Shown piece after piece: positions 40,077-50,262 of a DNA stretch of 64,000 bases (positions within the stretch are counted from its first letter, which is position 1; every line of letters begins with the position of its first letter). Where the stretch lies: assembly GCA_035695715.1 (NCBI GenBank), contig DASRRM010000079.1, forward strand, positions 1 to 64,000, written 5' to 3'. The DNA is from RYN-428 sp035695715. Its GTDB lineage: Bacteria; Planctomycetota; Phycisphaerae; Tepidisphaerales; Tepidisphaeraceae. The notes beneath the pieces were generated by a model, which worked only from the letters and a program-made list of their open reading frames with translations, searched no databases and was not told the DNA's origin. Position numbers and translations under genes: made by a program.

Positions 40077-42650
40077 TCAGGTCGGAATGATTTCAGCGCC
40101 ATAGGTCGTTGCATCCGGGCCGCCAGCGACATTAGCGCCGCCGCTGACGATCAGCTGATTTCCCACCAGCCCGCCATTGGGGCCGATTTTGGCCGTCGGG
40201 AATGAATTGAGATAAGCCCAGGAATTCGTCGCCGGGTTATAGGAAATCACGGTGTCGATCGGGTCGGCGGCATCGTTGGAGCCGCCCATGATCACCATCA
40301 GCCCATCCACCACCGCGTAGCACGTTACCGCCAATGGCTTGGGCATGGTGGCGATCTGCGACCAGGCGCTGGTGCTCGGGTCGAAGACGTAGCAGGTGCT
40401 GACCGGCAGGCCGGTGTCGGTGCCCAGGTCGCGGCCGCCCATCATGTAGATCTTCCCGCCGTAGGAGAACGTCGCCACATGATTTCGAGGCGATGGCGCG
40501 GGCGTATCGAGCACCCATTGCGGGCTGGCGCTGTCGATGTCCAGCTCCCAATGCGTGGCTTGCGGCACGCGATTGACGTCAACCCCGCCGAAAAAGTGCA
40601 ACTCGTCGCCGACCAATACCAGCGAGCCGGCCCCGCGTGCCGCCGGAAGCGGAACGAACGAGCTCCAGGTGTTGGTGGCGATGTCGTAGCGCCAGGTTTC
40701 GGTGGTGGCGAAGGTTTGGTAGGTATTGCTTGGGTTGTAGAGATTGCCGCCGGCCATGTAGATGTAGGTTCCGTCGGTGGCGCATTCTTCGTGGGTTTCA
40801 TCGTCGGGAATGGGGGCGAGATAGCTCCATTTGTTGGTGGACGGGTCATACACCTGGCAGACGCTGGTGCCTCGCCAAGTCCCATCGTCGAGTTCTCCTG
40901 CTTCGCCGTCGCCAGTGGAGTAGAACCCGCCCAGGACATAAAGCTTGCCATTGACGCCGATTGATCCGCCTTCAATCGTCGGAACGCCGGGCTGCGCCAG
41001 CGGCTGCCAGTTGAGCGGCTGGAACGACGTGGCGACATTGCTGGCCTGGGCAGGTACCAGCGTGAACGTATCGAAATTGCCAACCGCGCCGTTGGTCGCG
41101 GCGGTATCCAATACGATGCGAAGAACCTGCAATCCCGCCGAAAGGTTAAATGAACTGGAGGTGACGGTTTGGAATGATGTGTAATTCCCAACGTTGGGAA
41201 CCGACATTCCGCCGCTCAGATTCACGCCGGCCACTTCGGCATGGAATGATCCCCCCGCCGCTGCGTTGGCGGCCGACGCCGAAAGCTGATAACTCCCGCC
41301 AGTGCCGACGTCGATGGTGTAATCGAGCCATTCCCCCGCGGTGGTATAGCCGACGACATTGCCGGTGCTTCCGCCGGTGGTCATGCCGACTGGATCGGGG
41401 GCGCGATAGGTATCGCTGCCCGGATTGGAGATTGCCGTCACGTTATAGCCAAGGCCCTGGCCGCCCAGATCGTATTGGGCGAAGGGAATCGTTTGGCCGG
41501 TGCCAAAAGCCGTCCCGTTATAGGGCGCTTCGACGGGCGCGGTGACGACCGGCGGCGTGTAGGGGTTGATCTCAAAGTCGTCGAAATTGCCGGCGGTGCC
41601 CGTCGACGCGGCGGCATCAATGAAGATGCGCATGGTCTGCGTGCCGGCGGCAAGATTGAACGACCCGCTGGTGACGGTGGAAAATGTACTCAGCCCGCCG
41701 GTTGCCGGCACGGCCATTGCGCCGGTGACGTTAGCGCCGCCGAACTCGGCGTGGAAGCTGCCGCCGGCAGTGTCGTTGGCGACCGATGCGCTGAGCGTAT
41801 ATTCCCCGGCGGAGGTAACGTCGATGGAGTAGTCGACCCATTCGCCGGCGATGGCGTCGTCGATCACGGTTCCGGTGGTGCCTCCCGGCTCGGTCACAAC
41901 GCCGCCGCCGTTGTCGCCAAATTGTGCGGCGGGGATCACCTCGGCTGTATTAAACACGGTGGGCGCGGGAGGCGTGGGATCGGTCGGCGCGGTGGTTTGC
42001 GAGGCGGTCACGATTTGAGAAATGTCGATGAAATCGATTTTCGCGGTTCGCCCTCTGGGAACGCTCAGGGTGATGAAGCCATCGGTCACGGCGATTTGCA
42101 TCGTGGCGGAAATCCACCGGCCGCCTGCCTTTTTCACCTTGCCGTCAAGAAACGCAGTCCCGTTCAAGTCGATGGTATCGCGGCCGGTGGTCTGGGATGA
42201 ATCGCCGGCAGTGATGCTAAGCTGATAATTGCCGTCGGGAACGGCGATCTGCCATTCGCTTCCTGTCCCCTTTGGATGCATGGGTGCGAAGGTGTCGTAG
42301 AGATCATCGACGCCGTCGCTTGGCTTGCGGGGATGGCGTGCCACGGGCACGTTTTTATGCGCCTCGACCCATCCATACGAATAGCCGTTACCTTGATCTC
42401 CGTACACCGCGCCGGTATCGGCCAAATAGCCGGCGGGGACGGCAGACCTGGCCGGCTGGAAGTTGATGTCCGCGGCGAATGCGGTAAGCAGCCGGCGGTC
42501 TTCCAGCAACTGCACGCACGGTAGCACCGCAGCCGCCAGGGCGCTTCGTTTATGCGGATTGATGCATGAATCAACCAACGGCACGCGAGATAAATTCTTC
42601 ACATCACACCTGTCGCAATCGGGTGGGCGAGCACTCGATGAAATACCCAT
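40077..42650 (-). CDS. large exported protein: LEDRRLL motif, carbohydrate-binding and Kelch domains
   Basis: An 857-residue protein. Near residue 49 it carries LLEDRRLLTA, the motif found at the N-terminus of many planctomycete extracellular proteins. Next is a malectin-like domain (residues about 58-215). Two CBM6-like modules follow (about 235-365 and 375-525), each with AGEWVDYSIDV or AGEWLDYTIDV and a GNFDDF/GNFDTF end. Five or six Kelch repeats (LYVLGGFY, YIYMAGG, LHFFGGV, IYMMGGRD, LMVIMGGS) complete it. It is probably surface-bound and glycan-binding; no catalytic motif is seen. It follows the di-heme peroxidase on the same strand. Confidence 0.83.
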   Translation of the reverse strand: MGISSSARPPDCDRCDVKNLSRVPLVDSCINPHKRSALAAAVLPCVQLLEDRRLLTAFAADINFQPARSAVPAGYLADTGAVYGDQGNGYSYGWVEAHKNVPVARHPRKPSDGVDDLYDTFAPMHPKGTGSEWQIAVPDGNYQLSITAGDSSQTTGRDTIDLNGTAFLDGKVKKAGGRWISATMQIAVTDGFITLSVPRGRTAKIDFIDISQIVTASQTTAPTDPTPPAPTVFNTAEVIPAAQFGDNGGGVVTEPGGTTGTVIDDAIAGEWVDYSIDVTSAGEYTLSASVANDTAGGSFHAEFGGANVTGAMAVPATGGLSTFSTVTSGSFNLAAGTQTMRIFIDAAASTGTAGNFDDFEINPYTPPVVTAPVEAPYNGTAFGTGQTIPFAQYDLGGQGLGYNVTAISNPGSDTYRAPDPVGMTTGGSTGNVVGYTTAGEWLDYTIDVGTGGSYQLSASAANAAAGGSFHAEVAGVNLSGGMSVPNVGNYTSFQTVTSSSFNLSAGLQVLRIVLDTAATNGAVGNFDTFTLVPAQASNVATSFQPLNWQPLAQPGVPTIEGGSIGVNGKLYVLGGFYSTGDGEAGELDDGTWRGTSVCQVYDPSTNKWSYLAPIPDDETHEECATDGTYIYMAGGNLYNPSNTYQTFATTETWRYDIATNTWSSFVPLPAARGAGSLVLVGDELHFFGGVDVNRVPQATHWELDIDSASPQWVLDTPAPSPRNHVATFSYGGKIYMMGGRDLGTDTGLPVSTCYVFDPSTSAWSQIATMPKPLAVTCYAVVDGLMVIMGGSNDAADPIDTVISYNPATNSWAYLNSFPTAKIGPNGGLVGNQLIVSGGANVAGGPDATTYGAEIIPT

Positions 42651-42814
42651 TCTACACTATGCGCTGGTCGCTCCCGCTACGCAAAAAACTTCCATTCGTT
42701 TATTAATTGGTCCAATAAAAAACGCTTTGCGTGCCTGCGGACCCAGAAATCCATGCCTGTCGGGACGAAAACTTTCTCTTGACGCACCGGCGCACTCGTG
42801 CGCAGAATGATTTT

Positions 42815-43072
42815 ATGAAGCAACGGTACCACACGATTATCAAGCCCAGGCCCGATGGGTGGTTTGTCGGGTGGGTGGAGGAAATTCCCGGAACCATCAC
42901 CGCCGGGCGCTCGCTGGACGAGTGCCGGGAGAACCTTCGCGATTCCCTGCAGGTCATGCTGCGGTCCCAGCGCGAGGAGGCCCGCCAGCCGCTGGATTCC
43001 AGTTGCATCCTGGAGGCAATCGAGATTGAGGTTGCTGAACTGCCGCCGGAAATGCAGCAGCCTTGGTCTTAG
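42815..43072 (+). CDS. solitary HicB-like antitoxin
   Basis: An 85-residue protein starting at ATG 42815 (MKQRYHTIIKPRPDGWFVGW). It matches the HicB fold: GWFVGWVEEIPGTITAGRSLDECRENLRDSLQVML. No DNA-binding tail is obvious, and no hicA gene (short, with a conserved histidine) is found on either side. It is therefore an orphan HicB-like protein or an independent member of this family. A family B palindrome begins two bases after its stop. Confidence 0.82.
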   Translation: MKQRYHTIIKPRPDGWFVGWVEEIPGTITAGRSLDECRENLRDSLQVMLRSQREEARQPLDSSCILEAIEIEVAELPPEMQQPWS

Positions 43073-43073
43073 A

Positions 43074-43213
43074 GCGTTTTTCAGGTTGATCGAGCGGGCA
43101 ACTGTCATCCTGAGGTACTCCGAAGGATCTGGCTCGCCTTCGCATACCGGCAAGATCCTTCGGAGTACCTCAGGATGACAGTTGCGCAGACGCGCCGCCA
43201 ATCTGAAAAGTGC
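43074..43213. repeat. long palindrome, family B
   Basis: The core arms GTCATCCTGAGGTACTCCGA... (left, from about 43104) and the exact complement ...TCGGAGTACCTCAGGATGAC (right, ending near 43180) are perfect over about 33 bp. Weaker complementarity extends outward to AGCGTTTTTCAGGTTG and CAATCTGAAAAGTGCT. The same construction is at 61959-62106. Confidence 0.87.
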
Positions 43214-43225
43214 TATATGCGTTGT

Positions 43226-43459
43226 TCATTTTCCCACCGCCACGTCGATCGCATCGCCAACCGAGCGGATTTTGTCGATCTCCTCCGGATCGAATTGAAT
43301 ATTCAATTCCTGCTCCAATGCCAGGATGAAATTCAGATGCTGCACCGAATCCCAGCCCGCCACCGTTTCCGGCGACGTTTGCCGCGAGATGCGCGCCAGC
43401 GGAATACTCAAAACATCCGCCGCGATCTGCCGGACTTGAATTTCAATCGACTCGTTCAT
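43226..43459 (-). CDS. acyl carrier protein
   Basis: A 77-residue helical protein starting at ATG 43459, four bases inside the FkbH-like gene (ATGA overlap). It reads MNESIEIQVRQIAADVLSI, then ETVAGWDSVQHLNFILALEQELNI; Ser38 in GWDS is the phosphopantetheine attachment site. It is a stand-alone carrier, not a fatty-acid synthase gene neighbour. Coupling with FkbH suggests it carries a glyceryl or related C3 unit. Confidence 0.9.
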   Translation of the reverse strand: MNESIEIQVRQIAADVLSIPLARISRQTSPETVAGWDSVQHLNFILALEQELNIQFDPEEIDKIRSVGDAIDVAVGK

Positions 43460-45312
43460 ATCCCGGCTCCTTCGACGGTAATCCACGCGGGGGCAGCCAC
43501 GATGGCAGCGGTCAAATCCAGTTCCCAATAAGTCGATCCCTCTTTTTCCGCCGTTTGCGAAAATCCATGCCGGGCATAAAAGCCGGCGGCCGGGGCATTC
43601 TTCTTTGTCGGAACAAACCACCCGGCCAGCCGCGTGGCCCCCGCCTTTTTCGCGGCCCCCGCCAGCGCCGACAGAAAAGCCGTCTCCACAGTTCGGCCAA
43701 TGACCCGGCAGCTCAGCAAAAACGTATCGATTTCGCGCACGTCGCCTTCTCCCCGCAGAATGGCCACGCCGACGATTCCGTTGTCGCCGAATCGATCGCT
43801 GAGCCGAAGCGTGAATCCACTGCCCTGGGCAAGGGCGGCCATTTGCGCTTCGCTGTATCGGCGGGTGGTGAGGTTGAACTGATTGGTCTTCTGCGTGAGC
43901 TGGGCGGCACGCGAAAGCGTCCCGGGCGTAATCGGCTCGATCGTCGCCCGCATCTGGAGCGAACGATAAAAATCCTCCAGCGAGGGTGCGCTTTTTTGCA
44001 GGTCGGCGCGCTGCCGCTGCCCTTGGTATATCTTGCCGCGCGATTGATCTTCGGCCGTCAGTTCCAGCCGCTCAAAGGCCGGCGATTGACGAAGTTGGCC
44101 GGCGTATGAACCAACTTCCCCGGCGAGGTGAATGACTGTCACCTGCGGCAGTTGCTCCTCAACCAACGCGCACTCGGCGGCGCTGTCATCCAAAAACGCG
44201 ATTGCATCAAGGCCCACATTCAGCTCATCGGCAATCTCGCGCAGATTGGCGGCTTTGTCGTTCCAGTTGATTCGCATTGCCGCGAAATGCTCGCGGCGGA
44301 GCAGCATGCCCGGATGTTTGTCGATGACTTCCATCACATCATCGGGATTATTCTTGCTGCAAATCGCCAGCAGAATTCCCCGCCGATGCAAATCGAGAAT
44401 CGCCCGCTGCAAGGCTCGATAGCCGCCGCCGGGGTATTGGTCGACGAGCTTGATGCCGCCGGGACCGTCCTCGCCGACGATGCCGCCCCAGAGCGTGTTG
44501 TCCAGATCGACGGCCAGCACCTTGCAAATCCGCCCGGCAATCGGATGCACAAAGTGCAGCCACTCCCGGGCGAGCAAAAGCGCCGATCCATCGGCCAGCG
44601 GATATCGCGACATGAGCCAGCGCCGCTCATCGTGCCATGGCTGCCCGCGCTGGCCGGCCAGCGCCTGCATGTCGAGAACATAAACATTCTTCAACTGGCG
44701 GGCCTGCTCGAACAGTGCCGCGTTGATGCGGGCGATCGCCGCGGCTTGTCCCAGCGGCAGGCGCGTGTCGAGAATCCCGTTTGCGGGAATCGGCGGCGAT
44801 TCCAGCGAGTGAACGATCAAATGAGCCGTCGACCGCTGGCGAAATGTCTCGATCAATTGCTGAAAATGGGACACAACCCGGAATATTTCCGCCTCGATGG
44901 CCTCACCACCCAGATCGGTAAATTGCTCCCACAGCGGCGGTGAAATATCGCGCGTCTGCACGGCCAGAATCACCACATCCAGCGGCGAAGTATAAACCCA
45001 GCCATCGGCGGCAAGAATTTCCTGGGCGGCGGCGTTGAAATCGCCGAGCCGAACCTCCAGATCGATTCCCCCAAGGAATGCTTCACAGCGCAGGACGGGA
45101 ATCACCGGCTCCAGCGTGAACGATCGCAAAATCGCGGCCCGACACGCGGCTAATTCCAGGTGCGGGCGAAGCAGGTCGAACCGGCCGACCACAAACGAAG
45201 CCGTCGATAATTTCGCGCTGCCCCGCCAAAGTTGCGCGAGCAGATTTTTAGCGCGGGAAAAATTTCCCGCGGCGATCTCTGCGTCAATATCATCGCGCGA
45301 AACTTCCGCCAT
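43456..45312 (-). CDS. FkbH-like HAD-IIIC protein with GNAT-like C-terminus
   Basis: A 618-residue protein. Near residue 269 is KVLAVDLDNTLWGGIVGEDG, the HAD motif of FkbH enzymes, followed by LAICSKNNPDDV and AFLDDSAAECALVEEQLP. The N-terminal 250 residues resemble the region that in homologues forms an SGNH-like domain. The C-terminal 150 residues (FTLRLSDRFGDNGIVGVAIL, GFYARHGFSQTAEK) look like a GNAT acyltransferase. FkbH proteins take glycerate from 1,3-bisphosphoglycerate onto an ACP. The overlapping ACP gene supports that role here. Confidence 0.88.
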   Translation of the reverse strand: MAEVSRDDIDAEIAAGNFSRAKNLLAQLWRGSAKLSTASFVVGRFDLLRPHLELAACRAAILRSFTLEPVIPVLRCEAFLGGIDLEVRLGDFNAAAQEILAADGWVYTSPLDVVILAVQTRDISPPLWEQFTDLGGEAIEAEIFRVVSHFQQLIETFRQRSTAHLIVHSLESPPIPANGILDTRLPLGQAAAIARINAALFEQARQLKNVYVLDMQALAGQRGQPWHDERRWLMSRYPLADGSALLLAREWLHFVHPIAGRICKVLAVDLDNTLWGGIVGEDGPGGIKLVDQYPGGGYRALQRAILDLHRRGILLAICSKNNPDDVMEVIDKHPGMLLRREHFAAMRINWNDKAANLREIADELNVGLDAIAFLDDSAAECALVEEQLPQVTVIHLAGEVGSYAGQLRQSPAFERLELTAEDQSRGKIYQGQRQRADLQKSAPSLEDFYRSLQMRATIEPITPGTLSRAAQLTQKTNQFNLTTRRYSEAQMAALAQGSGFTLRLSDRFGDNGIVGVAILRGEGDVREIDTFLLSCRVIGRTVETAFLSALAGAAKKAGATRLAGWFVPTKKNAPAAGFYARHGFSQTAEKEGSTYWELDLTAAIVAAPAWITVEGAGI

Positions 45313-45696
45313 GGGTTTTCTCAGGAATGACCTTCGCCGGCGCGGCCTTTGGAATGAGGCATTTGAGGCATCCAGGCAATGACCATCACCGGCTCGTCAA
45401 ACTGCAATCAATTCCGCGCACCATTTTGCAACATTTCGCGCGCCATTATGTTGCGCAACACTCGTTTTTGCGTCAATATCGCAATGCATGCAACAGTCGC
45501 GATTATTCGCTGATGGATCACTGTATGCTTCATATGCAAGCGTTTATCCGCATTCACCTGGAGGTCATCGAAATTCTCCGTCTTTACCTCCGCCTCTACT
45601 GTAGAGGAGTTTTGGACACGTAAATGACCCTGGCAATCTGGAATAGAAATATTCGACCCATCCTGCGGCTTCTTGTTTTCCTGGCAACAAATTTCC
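45313..45696. other. intergenic, no gene supported
   Basis: Opposing frames at 45327-45623 (plus) and 45408-45794 (minus) have no ribosome-binding site or known motif. I see nothing further. Confidence 0.3.
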
Positions 45697-45789
45697 CGCG
45701 CCAAGATCGCCAAGCCGCCAAGAGCGCCAAGGGGAAGAAAAAATTCAATCCTGTCTTGGCGCTCTTGGCTACTTGGCGGTCTTGGCGCG
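45697..45789. repeat. CGCCAAG palindrome, family D, second copy
   Basis: 35-bp arms, CGCGCCAAGATCGCCAAGCC... at 45697-45731 and ...CTTGGCGGTCTTGGCGCG ending 45789, with few mismatches. Related to 20711-20809 by the repeated CGCCAAG unit and the arrangement. Confidence 0.8.
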
Positions 45790-45979
45790 TGCACTTTTTT
45801 GTGGTTGCGGACGGAGACACGCTGGGGAGTACCTCATGTCAGGACGTCCTGGAAAACTGCTCCCTCAATATAAGCACAAAAAGTTTACCTTTTCAGCCCG
45901 TAACTCCCGCGGCGGCGGGGAATAAAAATTTCTGACCCATGCCTTTCGGCGGTTTTCATGTTGGCCGCCTTAACGGCCG

Positions 45980-47560
<1,581 letters not shown>

Positions 47561-47660
47561 CGTCGATCAACGGGCATTGCCCGCTCCTGAAACGTGATTA
47601 TGCTGCCGTTGACTGTAACCAAAAAAGAAAATAACCACAGACTCGCAGATGCAATAAATT

Positions 47661-47878
47661 ACTCAAACTGAGCGGTTTTTGGCGTCCGGCGATGAAAAAC
47701 ATGCGGGATTTACCGAGAATTTTGCAAGCTCAACGTGACACGGGCGTCCCGCCCGTGCTGGCGATGTAATGAGTTCAAGAACTACCGGCAGCGATTATTC
47801 TTCGCATTTTCCCGTCGCCAGCACGGCCGAGACGGCCGTGTCACGATGAGCGCCTTTAAAAATCGCTCAGTTTGAGTA
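47661..47878. repeat. composite inverted repeat, family C
   Basis: The outer arms ACTCAAACTGAGCGGTTTTT (47661) and the complement ending TCAGTTTGAGT (47878) enclose an inner hairpin. Its arms are CGTGACACGGGCGTCCCGCC... (47734-47764) and ...GAGACGGCCGTGTCACG (47815-47846). The right end is followed by ATTTAGGATTAGCC and the start codon of the methyltransferase gene at 47892. Confidence 0.85.
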
Positions 47879-47891
47879 TTTAGGATTAGCC

Positions 47892-48602
47892 ATGGCAAAA
47901 TCCACTCCCGATGAAATCCGCCGGCGCTTCGACAATGACGTCGAGCGATTCGCCAATCTTCAGACCGGCCAGTCGGCCACCATCGATGCGCCGCTGGTGC
48001 TCGATCTGATCACAGCGGCTGCGGCCAGCGTCAATCCGTCGGCGCGGGCCGTGCTGGATGTGGGATGCGGGGCGGGAAATTACACGCTGAAACTGCTGGA
48101 GAAAATTCCTGGGTTGGATGCGACGCTGATCGATTTGAGCCAGCCGATGCTCGACCGCGCTGCCGGCCGGGTGCGCGCCGCGGGGTGCGGAGGCGTCACG
48201 CCGATCCGCGGCGACATCCGCGAGATTTCGTTGCCGGCCGGGCAATTCGACGTAATTTTGGCGGCGGTGGTGTTGCATCACTTGCGCAGCGACGGCGAGT
48301 GGGAATCGGTCTTCGCCAAATTTCATGCCGCGTTGCGGCCGGGCGGGTCAATATGGATTTCCGATCTGGTCGAACATGCCCATCGGCGGGTTCATGCGAT
48401 GATGTGGGAGCGCTATGGGGAGTATCTGGCGAAACTGAAGGATGAGAAATACCGCGACGAGGTGTTTGCGTATGTGGAGAAGGAGGACACGCCGCGTTCG
48501 CTGGAATATCAGCTCGATTTGTTGAAGCGCGTGGGATTTCGGCGGATCGAGATTCTGCATAAGAACGGGCCATTCGCGGCGTTTGGGGCGACGAAGGATT
48601 GA
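47892..48602 (+). CDS. class I SAM-dependent methyltransferase
   Basis: A 236-residue soluble enzyme. The SAM-binding motif I is VLDVGCGAGNYTLKLL, the next acidic residue lies in ATLIDLSQPM, and later motifs are GDIREISLPAGQFDVILAAVVLHHL and LRPGGSIWISDL. The N-terminus (MAKSTPDEIRRRFDNDVERFANLQTGQSATIDAPLVL) is shared with a conserved group of unknown substrate. The start codon is 13 bases after a family C repeat that supplies TTAGGA as a probable ribosome-binding site. Confidence 0.88.
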   Translation: MAKSTPDEIRRRFDNDVERFANLQTGQSATIDAPLVLDLITAAAASVNPSARAVLDVGCGAGNYTLKLLEKIPGLDATLIDLSQPMLDRAAGRVRAAGCGGVTPIRGDIREISLPAGQFDVILAAVVLHHLRSDGEWESVFAKFHAALRPGGSIWISDLVEHAHRRVHAMMWERYGEYLAKLKDEKYRDEVFAYVEKEDTPRSLEYQLDLLKRVGFRRIEILHKNGPFAAFGATKD

Positions 48603-48642
48603 AGCTGTCGTCATTTGAAGCTGCACTCCGAACCGTGGGAAT

Positions 48643-48731
48643 AATCGCGAAATCGCAAGCGACTTCGCGGCGTCACTGGCGAACCATCGTTTCGCCGCGC
48701 CGGCTGCGAAGTCGCTTGCGATTTCGCGATT
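48643..48731. repeat. perfect 26-bp inverted repeat, family E
   Basis: AATCGCGAAATCGCAAGCGA... (48643-48668) and its exact complement (48706-48731) enclose a loop of about 37 bases. Loop bases GCGGCG and CGCCGC near the arms may extend the stem. It separates two same-strand genes and shares GCGAAGTCGC with the inner palindrome at 23660. Confidence 0.82.
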
Positions 48732-48796
48732 CACTCGTCACCCGCGGCCACCTGTGTTAGACTTCGCGCAATCCCGCCCGCCTCGGAGATTTCACC

Positions 48797-50176
48797 ATGA
48801 AACGCTGTTACCCCTACGGATTGCTTATCCTTGCCCTGGCCTGCATCGCCATTCCCGTTCACGCGGCGGATGTCCTGCCCCCAGCGGAAGTCGATCGCCT
48901 GGTTAAACCCGTTGTCGACGGCAAATGGGCCATGGGATTTGTCGTTGGGATGATCAATGAGCATGATCGGCAGATCATCGGCTACGGCGCGAAATCAAAT
49001 ACCGACAAAACTGTGCCCGATGGGCAGACGGTTTATGAAATCGGCTCGGTCAGCAAGACTTTCACCGCAACTTTGCTGGCCGATGCGGTCGAGCGCGGAA
49101 AAATGAAACTAAACGACCCGGTGCAGAAATATCTGCCGGCCGGAGTGAAAATGCCGGTAGGGAAGGACGGGGCGCAGATCACGTTGCTGCATCTGACCAC
49201 GCACACGTCCGGCCTTCCGCGCATGCCGTCGAACTTTGCGCCGGCCGATGCGGGCAATCCGTATGCGGATTACACGCTCAAGCAAATGTACGATATTTTG
49301 CCCACGCTCAAGCTTGCCCATGAGCCGGGTGAAAGTTGCGAATACAGTAACCTTGGCGTGGCGCTGCTGGGCAACATTCTCGCGGCCCATGCGGGGAAGG
49401 ATTACCAGGCATTGCTGCTCGATCGCATCTGCGGGCCGTTGAAAATGCAAAGCACGCGCATCGTCCTGGACGATTCGATGCGGCAAAGGCTCGCCCCGCC
49501 GTTCGACGGTGACGGCGGGCCATTGAAGAATTGGGATCTTCCCGCCTTCGCCGGCGCCGGGGGAATTCGCTCGGATACGGATGACATGCTGAAGTATGTC
49601 GCCGCCGAGATGGGCACGACAAAAACCGATCTGGCATCGGCGATCGATCTCACCCATCAACGCCAGCACCAATTCGACCCCGGAAACGATATTGCCCTTG
49701 GCTGGTTCATCAGCAGGAAGCAAGGCTACCTCTGGCACAATGGCCAGACCGGCGGGTACCATTCCTTTGTCGCCTTTGACGCCGGGAAACATGTTGGCGT
49801 GGTGGTGCTTTGCAACAGCGCCGGCAACATCCCCGACCTCATCGGCTCGCGCATCATGCAGCGGCTTTTGGGCCAGCCCGCCGAGGCGCCGAAGTTGCCG
49901 CAGGCCATCGCCCTCAGCGACATAATCCTGGACCGCTACGTCGGCGAATATAAACTCGGCCTGCTATCATGGCTCACGGTCAAGCGCACCGGCGATCACC
50001 TGTCGGCCCGCGTGACGGGGCAGGAGGCATTCGGCATTTACCCGCTGACGGAAACCGAGTTTTTCTGGAAAGTTGTCAATGCGCGCCTGACATTCGATGT
50101 CGACGCCGCGGGAAATGTGAAGGGCCTGACGCTTCACCAGAATGGAAAAGACATCGTCGCGGAAAAAACGAAGTGA
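48797..50176 (+). CDS. exported class-C beta-lactamase-like serine hydrolase
   Basis: A 459-residue protein with a signal peptide (YGLLILALACIAIPVHA). Catalytic motifs are present: IGSVSKTFTATLLADAVERG with the S-x-x-K serine near residue 83, SCEYSNLGVALLG with the Tyr-x-Asn, and HNGQTGGYHSFVAFD as the KTG equivalent. A C-terminal lipocalin-like domain follows after residue 375 (YVGEYKL). The family includes esterases, D-peptidases and penicillin-binding relatives; the substrate cannot be told. ATG 48797 has GGAG upstream. Confidence 0.88.
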   Translation: MKRCYPYGLLILALACIAIPVHAADVLPPAEVDRLVKPVVDGKWAMGFVVGMINEHDRQIIGYGAKSNTDKTVPDGQTVYEIGSVSKTFTATLLADAVERGKMKLNDPVQKYLPAGVKMPVGKDGAQITLLHLTTHTSGLPRMPSNFAPADAGNPYADYTLKQMYDILPTLKLAHEPGESCEYSNLGVALLGNILAAHAGKDYQALLLDRICGPLKMQSTRIVLDDSMRQRLAPPFDGDGGPLKNWDLPAFAGAGGIRSDTDDMLKYVAAEMGTTKTDLASAIDLTHQRQHQFDPGNDIALGWFISRKQGYLWHNGQTGGYHSFVAFDAGKHVGVVVLCNSAGNIPDLIGSRIMQRLLGQPAEAPKLPQAIALSDIILDRYVGEYKLGLLSWLTVKRTGDHLSARVTGQEAFGIYPLTETEFFWKVVNARLTFDVDAAGNVKGLTLHQNGKDIVAEKTK

Positions 50177-50262
50177 AGATTATAGCATCTGCAATCGAGT
50201 TGATGCCATCGGCCTTCATCGGCATTTTGTCACCACCGCCCCCGGTGCTAATATGACGGCCC

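Noticed and set aside
45408..45794. 128-codon minus-strand frame
   Set aside because: Its first third is read from the family D palindrome; no motifs.
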